From NCBI GenBank assembly GCA_019636675.1, contig JAHBXC010000001.1, positions 186,001 through 250,000 of the forward strand: a stretch of 64,000 nucleotides of DNA, read 5' to 3'. The notes under the pieces were generated by a model. That model did no database searches and had not been told where the DNA came from. It was given only the letters and a program-made list of their open reading frames with translations. This DNA is from Phycisphaeraceae bacterium. GTDB taxonomy: Bacteria > Planctomycetota > Phycisphaerae > Phycisphaerales > UBA1924. This document shows positions 8,987 to 17,579 of the stretch, in pieces (position 1 is the first letter of the stretch; every line of letters starts with the position of its first letter). A program made the translations under genes and the position numbers.

Positions 8987-10753
8987 ATGCGAGGGATCAC
9001 GCACCGCTGGAGACTCAGGGACGAGTCGGTCGCCGACGCCGGCGCGCTCGCACAAGGAATCGAAGCGCTCCCGGCGCGGATCCTCGCCGCCCGAGGCCTG
9101 CTGGGCGACCACGCGTCCCGCTTCCTCGACCCCAGACTCACCGATCTCCACGATCCGGCGCTGCTCCCCGGCGCGACGCGCGCCGCCGAACGAATCCTCG
9201 GCGCCCTCGCGAAGCGTGAACCGATCGTGATCTACGGCGACTACGACGTCGACGGGGTCACCGCCTCGTCCATCCTCTACCACCTCTGCCGCGCCGTCGC
9301 TCCCGACGCGCCGGTTTCGATCTACATCCCCCACCGGCTCGAGGAGGGCTACGGGCTCAACCCCGACGCGATCGCGGCACTCGCGCAGCAGGGCGCTGGA
9401 CTCATCGTCAGCGTGGACTGCGGCGTCACGGCTCTCGAGCCGGCGCGCGTCGCGAAGCAGCATGGCGTCGATCTGATTATCACCGATCACCACAACATGC
9501 TGCCCCCGAGTGCACCGGGCCAGGACCCGCCGCTGCCCGACTGCTACTGCGTGGTGCACCCGCGTGCTCCCGGCTCGGCGTACCCGTTCCACGACCTCGC
9601 GGGCGCTGGCGTCGCGTTCAAACTCGCGTGGCGAATCGCCACGATGCATTCCGGCGGCGAACGCGTCCCGGCGCAACTGCGTGAGACGCTGCTGGACCTG
9701 CTCGCCTACGCGTCGCTGGGTACGATCGCCGACATCGTGCCGCTCGTCGACGAGAACCGCGTGATCGCGCGGTTCGGGCTGGCGCGACTGCGCGCCGTCA
9801 ACAACGAGGGGCTGCGCGCGCTCATCGAGGCGTCCGGCCTGGCGTCGGACAAGGTGTCCGCCGAGGACGTCGGGTTCCGGCTCGGCCCCCGGCTCAACGC
9901 GTGCGGGCGACTGGGGCACGCGCGCGAAGCGGCCGAGCTGCTGACCACCGCGGCCGGTCAGCGCGCCGTCGACATCGCCACGCAGCTCAGCGGCCTCAAC
10001 ACGCAGCGCCAGGCGACGGAACGCCGCATCTTCGAGCAGGCGCACGCCCTCGCGTCGCAGATGGGCATGTGCGCCGACGAACGGCGCGCGATCGTGCTCG
10101 CGCACGACGAGTGGCACCCCGGGGTCGTCGGCATCGTGTGTTCTCGGCTCGTTGAACGCGAACGCCGCCCCACGATCCTCATGCAGCGCCACAACGGCGA
10201 GTGCCACGGATCGGGGCGCAGCGTGCCGGGCGTCTCGCTCCACGCCGCTCTGCACGAGTGCGCCGAGATGCTGACCTCCTTCGGGGGCCACGACATGGCC
10301 GCCGGACTGCGCCTGCCGACGGACAACCTGGCCGCTTTCACCGAGCGATTCACCGAAGTGGTGAACGGGATGCTCAGCGTCGAGGGCCTGACTCCCGTGC
10401 TGACGCTCGACTGCGAGGCGTCGCTCGCCGAAGTCTCGCCCCGCGCCGTGCAGCAGACGGCGCGACTGGGCCCGTTCGGACGCGACAACCCCCGTCCGGC
10501 GGTGATGCTGCGCGACCTGCGCCTGGCGATGGACCCGAAGCGCATGGGCCAGCAGAGCCAGCACATCTCGCTGATGGCCAAGCAGGGCGAGCGCGCGATG
10601 CGGATCGTCGGCTGGGGCTGGGGCGACCGGCTCGCTGAGCTGAAGACGGGGAGGCGCTTTCACGCCGCGGTCCGGGTGGGCATCTCCGAATGGCACGCGC
10701 GCGAAGGGCGCGAGGTCGTCGAAGCCACGCTCGAGGACCTGGCGTACTGCTGA
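8987..10753 (+). CDS. recJ: Single-stranded-DNA-specific exonuclease RecJ
   Basis: 5'-3' exonuclease on single-stranded DNA, used in recombination (RecF route), mismatch repair and base-excision repair. The 588-residue protein has the DHH-family motifs: YGDYDVDGVTASSILYH (motif I), VSVDCGVTA, ITDHHNMLP (DHH motif), then the DHHA1 domain with EWHPGVVGIVCSRLVER and CHGSGRSVPGVSLHAAL, and an OB-fold C-terminus (GPFGRDNPRPAVMLRDL). A GTG three codons upstream is an equally possible start; neither has a clear ribosome-binding site. It converges with the pilus operon, with only eight bases between stops. Confidence 0.95.
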   Translation: MRGITHRWRLRDESVADAGALAQGIEALPARILAARGLLGDHASRFLDPRLTDLHDPALLPGATRAAERILGALAKREPIVIYGDYDVDGVTASSILYHLCRAVAPDAPVSIYIPHRLEEGYGLNPDAIAALAQQGAGLIVSVDCGVTALEPARVAKQHGVDLIITDHHNMLPPSAPGQDPPLPDCYCVVHPRAPGSAYPFHDLAGAGVAFKLAWRIATMHSGGERVPAQLRETLLDLLAYASLGTIADIVPLVDENRVIARFGLARLRAVNNEGLRALIEASGLASDKVSAEDVGFRLGPRLNACGRLGHAREAAELLTTAAGQRAVDIATQLSGLNTQRQATERRIFEQAHALASQMGMCADERRAIVLAHDEWHPGVVGIVCSRLVERERRPTILMQRHNGECHGSGRSVPGVSLHAALHECAEMLTSFGGHDMAAGLRLPTDNLAAFTERFTEVVNGMLSVEGLTPVLTLDCEASLAEVSPRAVQQTARLGPFGRDNPRPAVMLRDLRLAMDPKRMGQQSQHISLMAKQGERAMRIVGWGWGDRLAELKTGRRFHAAVRVGISEWHAREGREVVEATLEDLAYC

Positions 10754-10761
10754 TCAGCCCG

Positions 10762-11982
10762 TCACTGGGCCATCGTGCTGCTGATCGTGAAGATCGGCAG
10801 CAGCAGGGCGAGGGCCATCCCGCCGATCAGCAGGCCCATCACCATGATCATCGCCGGCTCGATGAGCTGAGTGCCGGTCTTGATCGCTTCGTCAAGATCG
10901 TTCTCGCTGCTCTCGGCGACGCGCGCCAGCACCTCGGGGAGCTTGCCCGACCGTTCGCCCGCGCTGATCATCTGCGCAACGGGCGCCGGGATGAGGTCGC
11001 TCTTGGTCACTACCTCGGCGACGGTCTTGCCTTCCGTCAGCGACTCGATGAGCTCGGACCACAGACGGTCCCACAGCACATTGTTCGTCACCGTGCGCAC
11101 GATCTTAATGGCCTCGACGAGCGGCACGCCTGCGATCAGCAGCGTGCCGAGCGTTCGCGTGGCCCGGGTCAGGTAGTACTTCGTGTACATCGGCCCGAAG
11201 ACCGGCGCGTTCAGCCGGAGCCAGTCCAGGGCGTAACGCCCGCGCGGGCTCCGCGCGAACAGAAAGAAGAGCACTCCGGCCACGCCCAGGCCCACGCCGA
11301 GCTCGAGCCCGCGCGTCTGGAAGAACTCGCTGACCGCGAGAACGATCCGGGTCGGGGTCGGCAGCGTGGCGTTGCGCGTCTGGTAGATCTTCGCGAACCG
11401 CGGCAGCACCCACACCATCAGAAACCCGGTGACCGCCAGCGCCATGGTCATCATGACCGTGGGGTACGTGAGCGCTCCCTTAATCTGTTTGGTGATCCGG
11501 CGCTCTTTGCCCAGATACTCGGAGACGCGCCGGAGCATGACCGCCATCGTGCCCGACGCTTCCGAGGCGCGCACCAGACTCGTCATCAGCTGTGGAAACA
11601 CCGTGGGGAACGCGCCCATCGCGGCGCTGAAGCTCGCGCCCGAAGTGACGCCCTCGCGCACGACGTCCACGACGCGCCCCATGTTGCCGACCTTGCCCTG
11701 CTTGAGGTACGCGTCGAGCGCCTCGCTCAGGGGGACGCCGGTCTCGATCATGACCGCGAGCTGCCCGCTGAACTCGATGACCTGGTCGCGTTTCACGCCG
11801 CGGGCCGCCCGGCGGATGCGGACCTCCTCCACGTCCAGGGCGTCGTGCTCGGAGCGCAGCTCGATGACGGTCCTGCCAAGGGCGCGGACGCGCACGATCG
11901 CCTCGTCGCGCGACGGCGCGTCGATCACATCGACGACCTGCGCGCCTGAGTCGTCTCTCGCCTTGTAGCGGAACCTGGCCAT
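10762..11982 (-). CDS. pilC: Type IV pilus / type II secretion inner-membrane platform protein (PilC/GspF)
   Basis: Polytopic platform protein on which the assembly ATPase acts. The 406 residues open with FRYKARDDSGAQVVDVIDAP, then two homologous T2SSF domains: the first contains FSGQLAVMIETGVPLSEAL, the second TRTLGTLLIAGVPLVEAI. Hydrophobic segments lie at about residues 170-195, 215-235 and at the end (IMVMGLLIGGMALALLLPIF). These are the usual features of GspF/PilC. It is the last gene of the long minus-strand run and starts three bases after the ATPase gene. Confidence 0.95.
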   Translation of the reverse strand: MARFRYKARDDSGAQVVDVIDAPSRDEAIVRVRALGRTVIELRSEHDALDVEEVRIRRAARGVKRDQVIEFSGQLAVMIETGVPLSEALDAYLKQGKVGNMGRVVDVVREGVTSGASFSAAMGAFPTVFPQLMTSLVRASEASGTMAVMLRRVSEYLGKERRITKQIKGALTYPTVMMTMALAVTGFLMVWVLPRFAKIYQTRNATLPTPTRIVLAVSEFFQTRGLELGVGLGVAGVLFFLFARSPRGRYALDWLRLNAPVFGPMYTKYYLTRATRTLGTLLIAGVPLVEAIKIVRTVTNNVLWDRLWSELIESLTEGKTVAEVVTKSDLIPAPVAQMISAGERSGKLPEVLARVAESSENDLDEAIKTGTQLIEPAMIMVMGLLIGGMALALLLPIFTISSTMAQ

Positions 11983-11985
11983 GCG

Positions 11986-13761
11986 TCAGGCGGCCTCCTC
12001 AGACGCGATCTGGAACACGCCGATGTCTTGGCTCAGCACGCGGAGCACCTCGTCGACCGTCGTCTGCCCGGCGAGCGCCTTGCTCAGCCCGTCCTGGCGG
12101 AGCGTGACAAAGCCCGCCTCGGTCGCCATGCGCCGGATGTCGACCAGACCGGCGCCTCGCGCGATCGCCTCGAGCATCTCCTCATTGGGGACGATCAGCT
12201 CGAAGACGCCGAGTCGGCCGGAGTACCCCTTGCCTCGGCAGCGCGTGCAGCCCGCGCCCTTCACCAGCTCGCCGACCTCGCCGAAGGTGTCCTGCAGCGC
12301 CTTGCGCTCGCGCGCGTCTGGCTGGTAGGGCACGCGACAGTGCGGGCAGACCTTGCGCACAAGCCGCTGCGCGAGCACGCCTCGCAGCATCGCGCTGACG
12401 AGGTACGGCTCCACGCCCATGTTCACCAGTCGCGTCACCGCGCTGGCGGCGTCGTTGGTGTGCAGCGTCGAGAGTACAAGGTGGCCGGTCAGCGCCGCCT
12501 GCGTGGCGACCTGCGCCGTCTCCGCGTCGCGGATCTCGCCCACCATGATGATGTCCGGGTCCTGACGCAGCAGCGACCGGAGCGCCGCGGCGAAGCTGAA
12601 CCCGATCTTCTCGTTCACCTGGAACTGATTCACGCCCAGGATGTTCGCCTCGACGGGGTTCTCGACCGTGCAGAGGTTGTCCTCGTCGCTGGCGAGTTCG
12701 GCGAGCACGCTGTACAGGGTGGTCGACTTTCCCGAGCCCGTCGGCCCGGTCACCAGGACCGCGCCCGTGGGCGAGTTGATAACCTCGCGCCAGATCCGGG
12801 TCATCTGAGCGGACATGCCGAGCTTCTCAAGCGAGACGATCGCGTTGCGGTTGTCGATGACGCGGATCACGACCTTCTCGCCGTACTTGCCGGGCATCGT
12901 CGAGACGCGCATGTCGATGGGTCGCCCCTCGAGCATCACGTGGATGTCGCCATCCTGAGGCAGACGGCGCTCCGAGATGTCCATGCCCGACATGATCTTG
13001 ATGCGCGACACGACCGCCGGGTGCATCTGATGTGGCGGGCTGAGCTTGACGTGCAGGCGCCCGTCCACGCGGAATCGCACGCGGCAGGCGTGATCCTCGC
13101 GCTCGATGTGGATGTCGCTCGCTCGGTCCTGGACCGCGCTGTAGAGCAGGAAGTTGACAAGCTTGATCACCGGCGACTGCCCGGCGATCTCCTCCATGTT
13201 GTGGAGGTCCTGAAGCTTCGTATCGACCAGCTCGATGGTGTCGGCGCCGCTCGACCCGTCGTACATGTCGTCGATGACGAACACGCCGGCGGCGGGCATG
13301 TGCGCCTGCAGCGTGGCCCGGATGTCGCGCGACGTCGCCGCGACGATCTGCACCTCGCAGTTCGCCAGGCGCTCCAGCTCCTCGATGAGGAACAGGTTCG
13401 CCGGCTCCGAGATGGCGACGGTCATGACGCCGTTCACCAGGAACAGCGGGAGCACGCAGTGCGTGTCCATGAAGTCACGGGGGAGCTTGTCCGTCACCCG
13501 CGGGTCGGCCAGGCGGGGCGTGAGCTTGGCGTAGGGAACGCCGTAGGCCGACGCCAGCGCCTCGACGACCTGCTCCTCTGACACGATCGACAGGTCGATC
13601 AGGATCTCGCCAAGGAGCTTGCGATGGCCGCAGCGCTTCTGCTCCTCGAGCGCGTCGCGCAGCTGCGCCTCGCTCAGGAGCCCGCGCTCGACGAGCAGCT
13701 CGCCGAGCTGGACCTTGACGCCGGGCTGGGACGCACGGGATTTGCGGAGCGTCTCGCTCAT
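11986..13761 (-). CDS. pilB: Type IV pilus / type II secretion assembly ATPase (PilB/GspE)
   Basis: Hexameric ATPase that drives pilin or pseudopilin assembly. The 591-residue protein has the GspE N-terminal domain (LGELLVERGLLSEAQLRDAL; LLGEILIDLSIVSEEQVVEA), then the motor domain with DIHIEREDHACRVRFRVDG, Walker A GPTGSGKSTTLYS, Walker B region LLRQDPDIIMVGEIRD, His-box TGHLVLSTLHTNDA, and a tetracysteine zinc site (CPHCRVPY ... CTRCRGKGYSGR). All catalytic motifs are intact. Its start overlaps the stop of the STAS gene (ATGA), linking motor and switch protein translationally. PilT-type retraction ATPase is not present in the window. Confidence 0.96.
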   Translation of the reverse strand: MSETLRKSRASQPGVKVQLGELLVERGLLSEAQLRDALEEQKRCGHRKLLGEILIDLSIVSEEQVVEALASAYGVPYAKLTPRLADPRVTDKLPRDFMDTHCVLPLFLVNGVMTVAISEPANLFLIEELERLANCEVQIVAATSRDIRATLQAHMPAAGVFVIDDMYDGSSGADTIELVDTKLQDLHNMEEIAGQSPVIKLVNFLLYSAVQDRASDIHIEREDHACRVRFRVDGRLHVKLSPPHQMHPAVVSRIKIMSGMDISERRLPQDGDIHVMLEGRPIDMRVSTMPGKYGEKVVIRVIDNRNAIVSLEKLGMSAQMTRIWREVINSPTGAVLVTGPTGSGKSTTLYSVLAELASDEDNLCTVENPVEANILGVNQFQVNEKIGFSFAAALRSLLRQDPDIIMVGEIRDAETAQVATQAALTGHLVLSTLHTNDAASAVTRLVNMGVEPYLVSAMLRGVLAQRLVRKVCPHCRVPYQPDARERKALQDTFGEVGELVKGAGCTRCRGKGYSGRLGVFELIVPNEEMLEAIARGAGLVDIRRMATEAGFVTLRQDGLSKALAGQTTVDEVLRVLSQDIGVFQIASEEAA

Positions 13762-14093
13762 CGCAGACTCCTGACCGCGTCCTCGACGCTCTCGGCCGAC
13801 TGGAACATCCCGTCCAGCCGGGTCATCTCCAGGATCTTCCTCACCGTGTCGTCGACTTTGACGAGCCGGACGCTCCCGCCCTTCTCGGCGGTGTGCTCGC
13901 GGACCCGCAGCAGGGTCTCCATGGCCGCGGAGTCGAGATACTCCAGGTGCTCACAGTCCACCACGACGTCGCGCGTGCCCGCCTCGATCCGCTCGAGTGC
14001 GCTGCGATGCATCTGGTCGGCGTCGTCGATGGTGAAGTCGCCCGACAGCGTGAAGACGACCACTCGTCCGAAGTTCTGGTAGCTGTACTTCAT
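13758..14093 (-). CDS. STAS-domain protein (anti-sigma-factor-antagonist type)
   Basis: A 111-residue single-domain STAS protein. The SpoIIAA-like pattern is clear: VVFTLSGDFTIDDAD, then VVVDCEHLEYLDSAAMETLL, where DS (about residues 54-55) is the usual phosphorylated-serine position. Such proteins act as phosphorylation-controlled partners of anti-sigma kinases or other regulators. No SpoIIAB-like kinase or SpoIIE-like phosphatase is adjacent; instead it overlaps by four bases the HD-GYP gene upstream and the PilB gene downstream. Direct input into the pilus/secretion motor or into the histidine kinase is an inference from this placement. Confidence 0.9.
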   Translation of the reverse strand: MKYSYQNFGRVVVFTLSGDFTIDDADQMHRSALERIEAGTRDVVVDCEHLEYLDSAAMETLLRVREHTAEKGGSVRLVKVDDTVRKILEMTRLDGMFQSAESVEDAVRSLR

Positions 14094-15655
14094 GCCGCCG
14101 CCTCCCCTTCCATGGGCGCGATCGTGACCTGGCGCTGCTCGGCCGCCTTGTGACGCTCGACCATCCGGTCGTACTCCGCGAAGTCCAGCTCGACGAAGTA
14201 CCGCGAGAGCTGCGGGTCGAACTGCGTGCCGCCGCAGCGCGCGATCTCGGACAGCACCCGTTCACGCGGCATCGCCGATCGATAGGTCCTCGTGCTGCTC
14301 ATCGCGTCGAAGGAGTCGGCGATGGCGATGAGCCGCGCGAAGAGCGGGATGCCCTCGCCCGCCAGGCCCTCGGGGTAGCCGCGTCCGTCCCATCGCTCGT
14401 GGTGGTAGAGCACGCCCGGGAGCACGTCGACGAGCTGCGGGATGTCCCGCAGGATGCGATGCCCGATCTCCGGGTGCAGCTTGATGAGCTCGAACTCCTC
14501 GTCGGTCAGGCGACCGGGCTTGCAGAGCACCGCCTCGGGCACGCCGATCTTGCCGACGTCGTGGATGAGCCCGGCGATGTGCAGGCGCTCCAGCGATTCG
14601 GGCTCGATGCCGATCGCCTCGCCCAGCTTCATCGCCATATACGCGACGCGTTCGCTGTGGCCGCGGGTGTAGCGGTCCTTGGCGTCGATCGCGGCCGTCA
14701 GCGCGCGCAGCGTGCCGAGGAACATCGACCGCTGATCGGCGTAGAGCGCCGCGTTCTCAAGAAGCACGCCGATCGCGGCAGCGGCGGCGCCGACGAGCTT
14801 GATGTCCGTGCTGCTGACCTGCGGGTCCTCGCCGTGCTTGCGCAGCGCGACGACGGCTCCGATCAGCGTCTCTTCGCGCACGATCGGGTGCGCGAGGCAG
14901 TCACCCCCGCCGCGCATCTCGCCGGCGCCGGTGTTCACGCGCCCGAAGACGGTCGGCGAATCCATCGAGAGGCCTCGCAACGCGTCGCGGGCGATCGCGT
15001 CGTCGGACTTGCGATCGGCCTTCTCGCCCACGCGCACGACGCGCCCCGCCAGCGATCGCCCCTTGGAGGAGTCTTCGCTGAAGCACGCCGAGATCGAGTC
15101 GAAGGGCAGCGTGGCGTGCAGCTCGTCGAGCGCGAGCGTGACAAACCGCTCCGGATTGGTGAGCGAGCTCATCGCTCCGCTCAGGCGGTAGACGAGCGAG
15201 AGCTCTTCGTACACGCCGGAGAGCTGCCGGCTGAAGCTCTCGACCGCGAGCCGCGACTCCGCGAGCTCGCTGTGGTCGGCCCACAGGCAGGGCAGCGTGC
15301 GAGCGAGCAGCATCGCTTCGCCCAGCCCGGACGCGCCGGCGACGAACGCCACGATGTACCCGGTCTTGCGCCGGCGGCGCGACAGCGTCGTCGGGACCAG
15401 AGTGAGATCGCTGCGCGGCGACCAGATCGTGGGCTGGTCTTCCGTCGCCCAACGGGCGGCCGCGAGCCGGAGCGTCTCGGCGACCTCTGGGCCGCTCACC
15501 GTCACGCCGGAAGCGCGCAGGGAATCGCTGTCGATGTCGCCGCCGGGCTCGCCGGAAGCGTCGATGACGACGCTCATCACGCCGATCGACGACAGGCGAG
15601 AGAGGAACTCCGCAACCACGGGGTCCAGCGCGGGATGGATCGGCTCTGGGCTCAC
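14090..15655 (-). CDS. GAF and HD-GYP domain protein, predicted c-di-GMP phosphodiesterase
   Basis: A 521-residue cytoplasmic protein. The N-terminal third has no confident family; a GAF-like region spans about residues 150-305 (MSSLTNPERFVTLALDEL, AHPIVREETLIGAVVALR). The C-terminal HD-GYP domain (about 315-485) has intact motifs: RYTRGHSERVAYMA, GLIHDVGKIGVP, HPEIGHRIL, HHERWDGRGYPEGLAGEGIP and LIAIADSFDAM. HD-GYP enzymes hydrolyse c-di-GMP to GMP, so this gene can lower c-di-GMP under GAF control. Start is GTG, overlapping the response-regulator stop; the end overlaps the STAS start. Its place inside a pilus motor operon fits local c-di-GMP control. Confidence 0.92.
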   Translation of the reverse strand: MSPEPIHPALDPVVAEFLSRLSSIGVMSVVIDASGEPGGDIDSDSLRASGVTVSGPEVAETLRLAAARWATEDQPTIWSPRSDLTLVPTTLSRRRRKTGYIVAFVAGASGLGEAMLLARTLPCLWADHSELAESRLAVESFSRQLSGVYEELSLVYRLSGAMSSLTNPERFVTLALDELHATLPFDSISACFSEDSSKGRSLAGRVVRVGEKADRKSDDAIARDALRGLSMDSPTVFGRVNTGAGEMRGGGDCLAHPIVREETLIGAVVALRKHGEDPQVSSTDIKLVGAAAAAIGVLLENAALYADQRSMFLGTLRALTAAIDAKDRYTRGHSERVAYMAMKLGEAIGIEPESLERLHIAGLIHDVGKIGVPEAVLCKPGRLTDEEFELIKLHPEIGHRILRDIPQLVDVLPGVLYHHERWDGRGYPEGLAGEGIPLFARLIAIADSFDAMSSTRTYRSAMPRERVLSEIARCGGTQFDPQLSRYFVELDFAEYDRMVERHKAAEQRQVTIAPMEGEAAA

Positions 15656-16041
15656 GCTGCCTTCCTGGCGCCTCCGCTCAAGAGTGCTTCGACCCTCGTC
15701 AGAATCTCACGCGGGCTGAAGGGCTTCGCCAGCACCTCGGCGATGTTCGTGCGCGCGAGGTCCTCTTTGGAGAGCGCGTGCCCGCGCGCTGTCAGCAGGA
15801 GCGCCGGCGTGTCCCTCGTATCGGGGTTCGCGCGGAGCTTCTCGCACAGCTCGAGACCGGTCATGTACGGCATCTGGAGATCGGTGATCACGATGTCCGG
15901 GTGTTCCTTGCAGGCGATCTCGTAGGCCTGCTCGCCGTCGGCGGCGGTGATGACCTCCAGACCCGCGTTGCGCAGCTTGAGCGCGACCACGTGCACGATG
16001 TGGGGCTCGTCATCCACGACCAGGGCGATTTTGCCAGTCAT
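15652..16041 (-). CDS. Single-domain response regulator (CheY-like)
   Basis: A 129-residue stand-alone receiver domain. Acidic pocket VVDDEP (Asp10, Asp11), phospho-acceptor Asp54 in VITDLQMP, Thr84 in LLLTARG, and Lys106 in LAKPFSP are all present, so it should be phosphorylatable. There is no output domain, so it must act by protein contact, for example on the HD-GYP protein, whose start overlaps its stop, or on the pilus machinery. The histidine kinase gene lies 28 bases upstream and is the likely cognate kinase. The ATG before TGKIALVVDD was chosen; the upstream extension is Arg-rich and runs into the kinase gene. Confidence 0.93.
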   Translation of the reverse strand: MTGKIALVVDDEPHIVHVVALKLRNAGLEVITAADGEQAYEIACKEHPDIVITDLQMPYMTGLELCEKLRANPDTRDTPALLLTARGHALSKEDLARTNIAEVLAKPFSPREILTRVEALLSGGARKAA

Positions 16042-16069
16042 AGCTTCTCCTTGGTGATTCCGCGTCCGT

Positions 16070-17554
16070 TCACGCCGCCGCCCGGGTCGCCGCACGCCCC
16101 TTGCGCTCGTAGGGGATCGTGAACCAGAACCTGCTGCCGAGCCCGACCTGGCTGGAGAGCCCGACCTGGCCGGAATGGAGGGTTTCGACGATGTTCTTGA
16201 CCAGGTTGAGGCCGAGCCCGGTGCCCTTCGCGACGCGTTTGTAGCTGTCGATCCGGTAGAACTTCTCGAAGACCTTGTCGACCGCTTCGGGCGGGATGCC
16301 CAGCCCGGTGTCCTGCACGCCGATCATCACCGAGCGGGTCGTGTCGTCGTTCTCGACGCTGACCGTGACGCGGCCGCCCTCGGGGGTGTACTTCACCGCG
16401 TTGCTCACGAGGTTCAGGACGACCTGGTGCATCATGTCGCGGCTGGCCTGCGCCGTGTAGACCATCGGGCCCGCCTTCATCAGGAGGGTGATGTTCTTCA
16501 GCTTGGCCTGGGGCTGCATGATCTCCACCACCTCGCGCGCGACCTCGACGAAGTCGACCTCGGTGTCCTCGACCTGCACGATCCCCGCCTCGATGCGGCT
16601 GATGTTCAGCATGTTGTCGATCAGGCGCGTCAGCCGGTCGGCTTCGTTCTTGATGATCTCGTAGAACTCCTGCCGGTTCTTCTCGTCGGCGGCCTCGCCG
16701 TCGAGCAGCATCTCGACGTACGCGTTGATGCTGCTGAGGGGCGTGCGGAGCTCGTGGCTGACCTGGCTGACGAAGTCCGACTTCATCTGCGCGATTTCCT
16801 TCTCGCGCGTCACGTCGCGGAGGATGGTCACGACGCCCGACGCGCCGCCCTCGCCGGAGGGGTTTGTCATCGGCGCGAGCGTGATGTCGAAGGCGCGGAG
16901 CTCGGAGCGCCCGTCGGGGCCGCGAGCGGTCATCGTGTACTCCACGTGCCTGCGCTCGTTGTTCTCGGCGGCGGCGCGGGCCTCGCTGATGACGCGGATC
17001 AGCGACTTGTCGGTCAGGACCTCGTCGATCGGCTTGTGGACCGCCTGCTGGAGGTCGAACCCCAGCAGCGTGGCGGCGGCCTCGTTGGCCATCTTCAGCT
17101 CGTCGAAGGTGTCGGTCACCAGCACCGCGTCGCGCAGGCTGTGCAGCGTGGACTCGACCTGGCGGCGCTCGGACTCGGTGATGCGCCGGCGGATCTCGAT
17201 CTCGCGCAGACGGTTCTCGGCGCTCTGCAGGCGCTCGAGGAAGCGCGACCGCGCCTCGCTCACGCCCTGCGCCAGCGGCGCGAGCCATGCAGGGCCGGCG
17301 CCGGGGTCGACCCGCTCCTCGCCCGCGTCGGCGAACATCTCGGCGAGCCGTCGAACCTCGCGCATCCTGTTCCGAGCCGACAGGACCCACAGCCCTGCCC
17401 CCAGCGCGGCGCCGGCTGCCAGCGCGACGCCGGCGGCCCCGGGCGGGACCCGCACGCCGCCGATCAGCGACGCCGACAGCCCGCCGGCGAGTGCGCTCGC
17501 CCCGCCGATCGCGGCTCCACCGATCCATCCTGCTCGTGTCTTCATCAGTTTCAT
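16070..17554 (-). CDS. Membrane-anchored sensor histidine kinase with PAS domain
   Basis: A 494-residue kinase. Hydrophobic, Gly/Ala-rich segments at about residues 10-32 and 38-60 suggest two membrane helices with almost no periplasmic sensor. A coiled linker (about 95-140) is followed by a PAS domain (about 135-250), the HisKA domain with FVSQVSHELRTPLSS (His267), and the HATPase domain with NLVSNAVKYTPEGG (N box), VQDTGLGIPP (G1), FEKFYRID (F box) and GTGLGLNLVK (G2). All catalytic motifs are intact. It precedes the single-domain regulator, forming a two-component pair within the pilus gene run. The signal is probably internal or membrane-derived. Confidence 0.94.
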   Translation of the reverse strand: MKLMKTRAGWIGGAAIGGASALAGGLSASLIGGVRVPPGAAGVALAAGAALGAGLWVLSARNRMREVRRLAEMFADAGEERVDPGAGPAWLAPLAQGVSEARSRFLERLQSAENRLREIEIRRRITESERRQVESTLHSLRDAVLVTDTFDELKMANEAAATLLGFDLQQAVHKPIDEVLTDKSLIRVISEARAAAENNERRHVEYTMTARGPDGRSELRAFDITLAPMTNPSGEGGASGVVTILRDVTREKEIAQMKSDFVSQVSHELRTPLSSINAYVEMLLDGEAADEKNRQEFYEIIKNEADRLTRLIDNMLNISRIEAGIVQVEDTEVDFVEVAREVVEIMQPQAKLKNITLLMKAGPMVYTAQASRDMMHQVVLNLVSNAVKYTPEGGRVTVSVENDDTTRSVMIGVQDTGLGIPPEAVDKVFEKFYRIDSYKRVAKGTGLGLNLVKNIVETLHSGQVGLSSQVGLGSRFWFTIPYERKGRAATRAAA

Positions 17555-17579
17555 GCGCTTGTCCTCATCCCCGGCGCGA

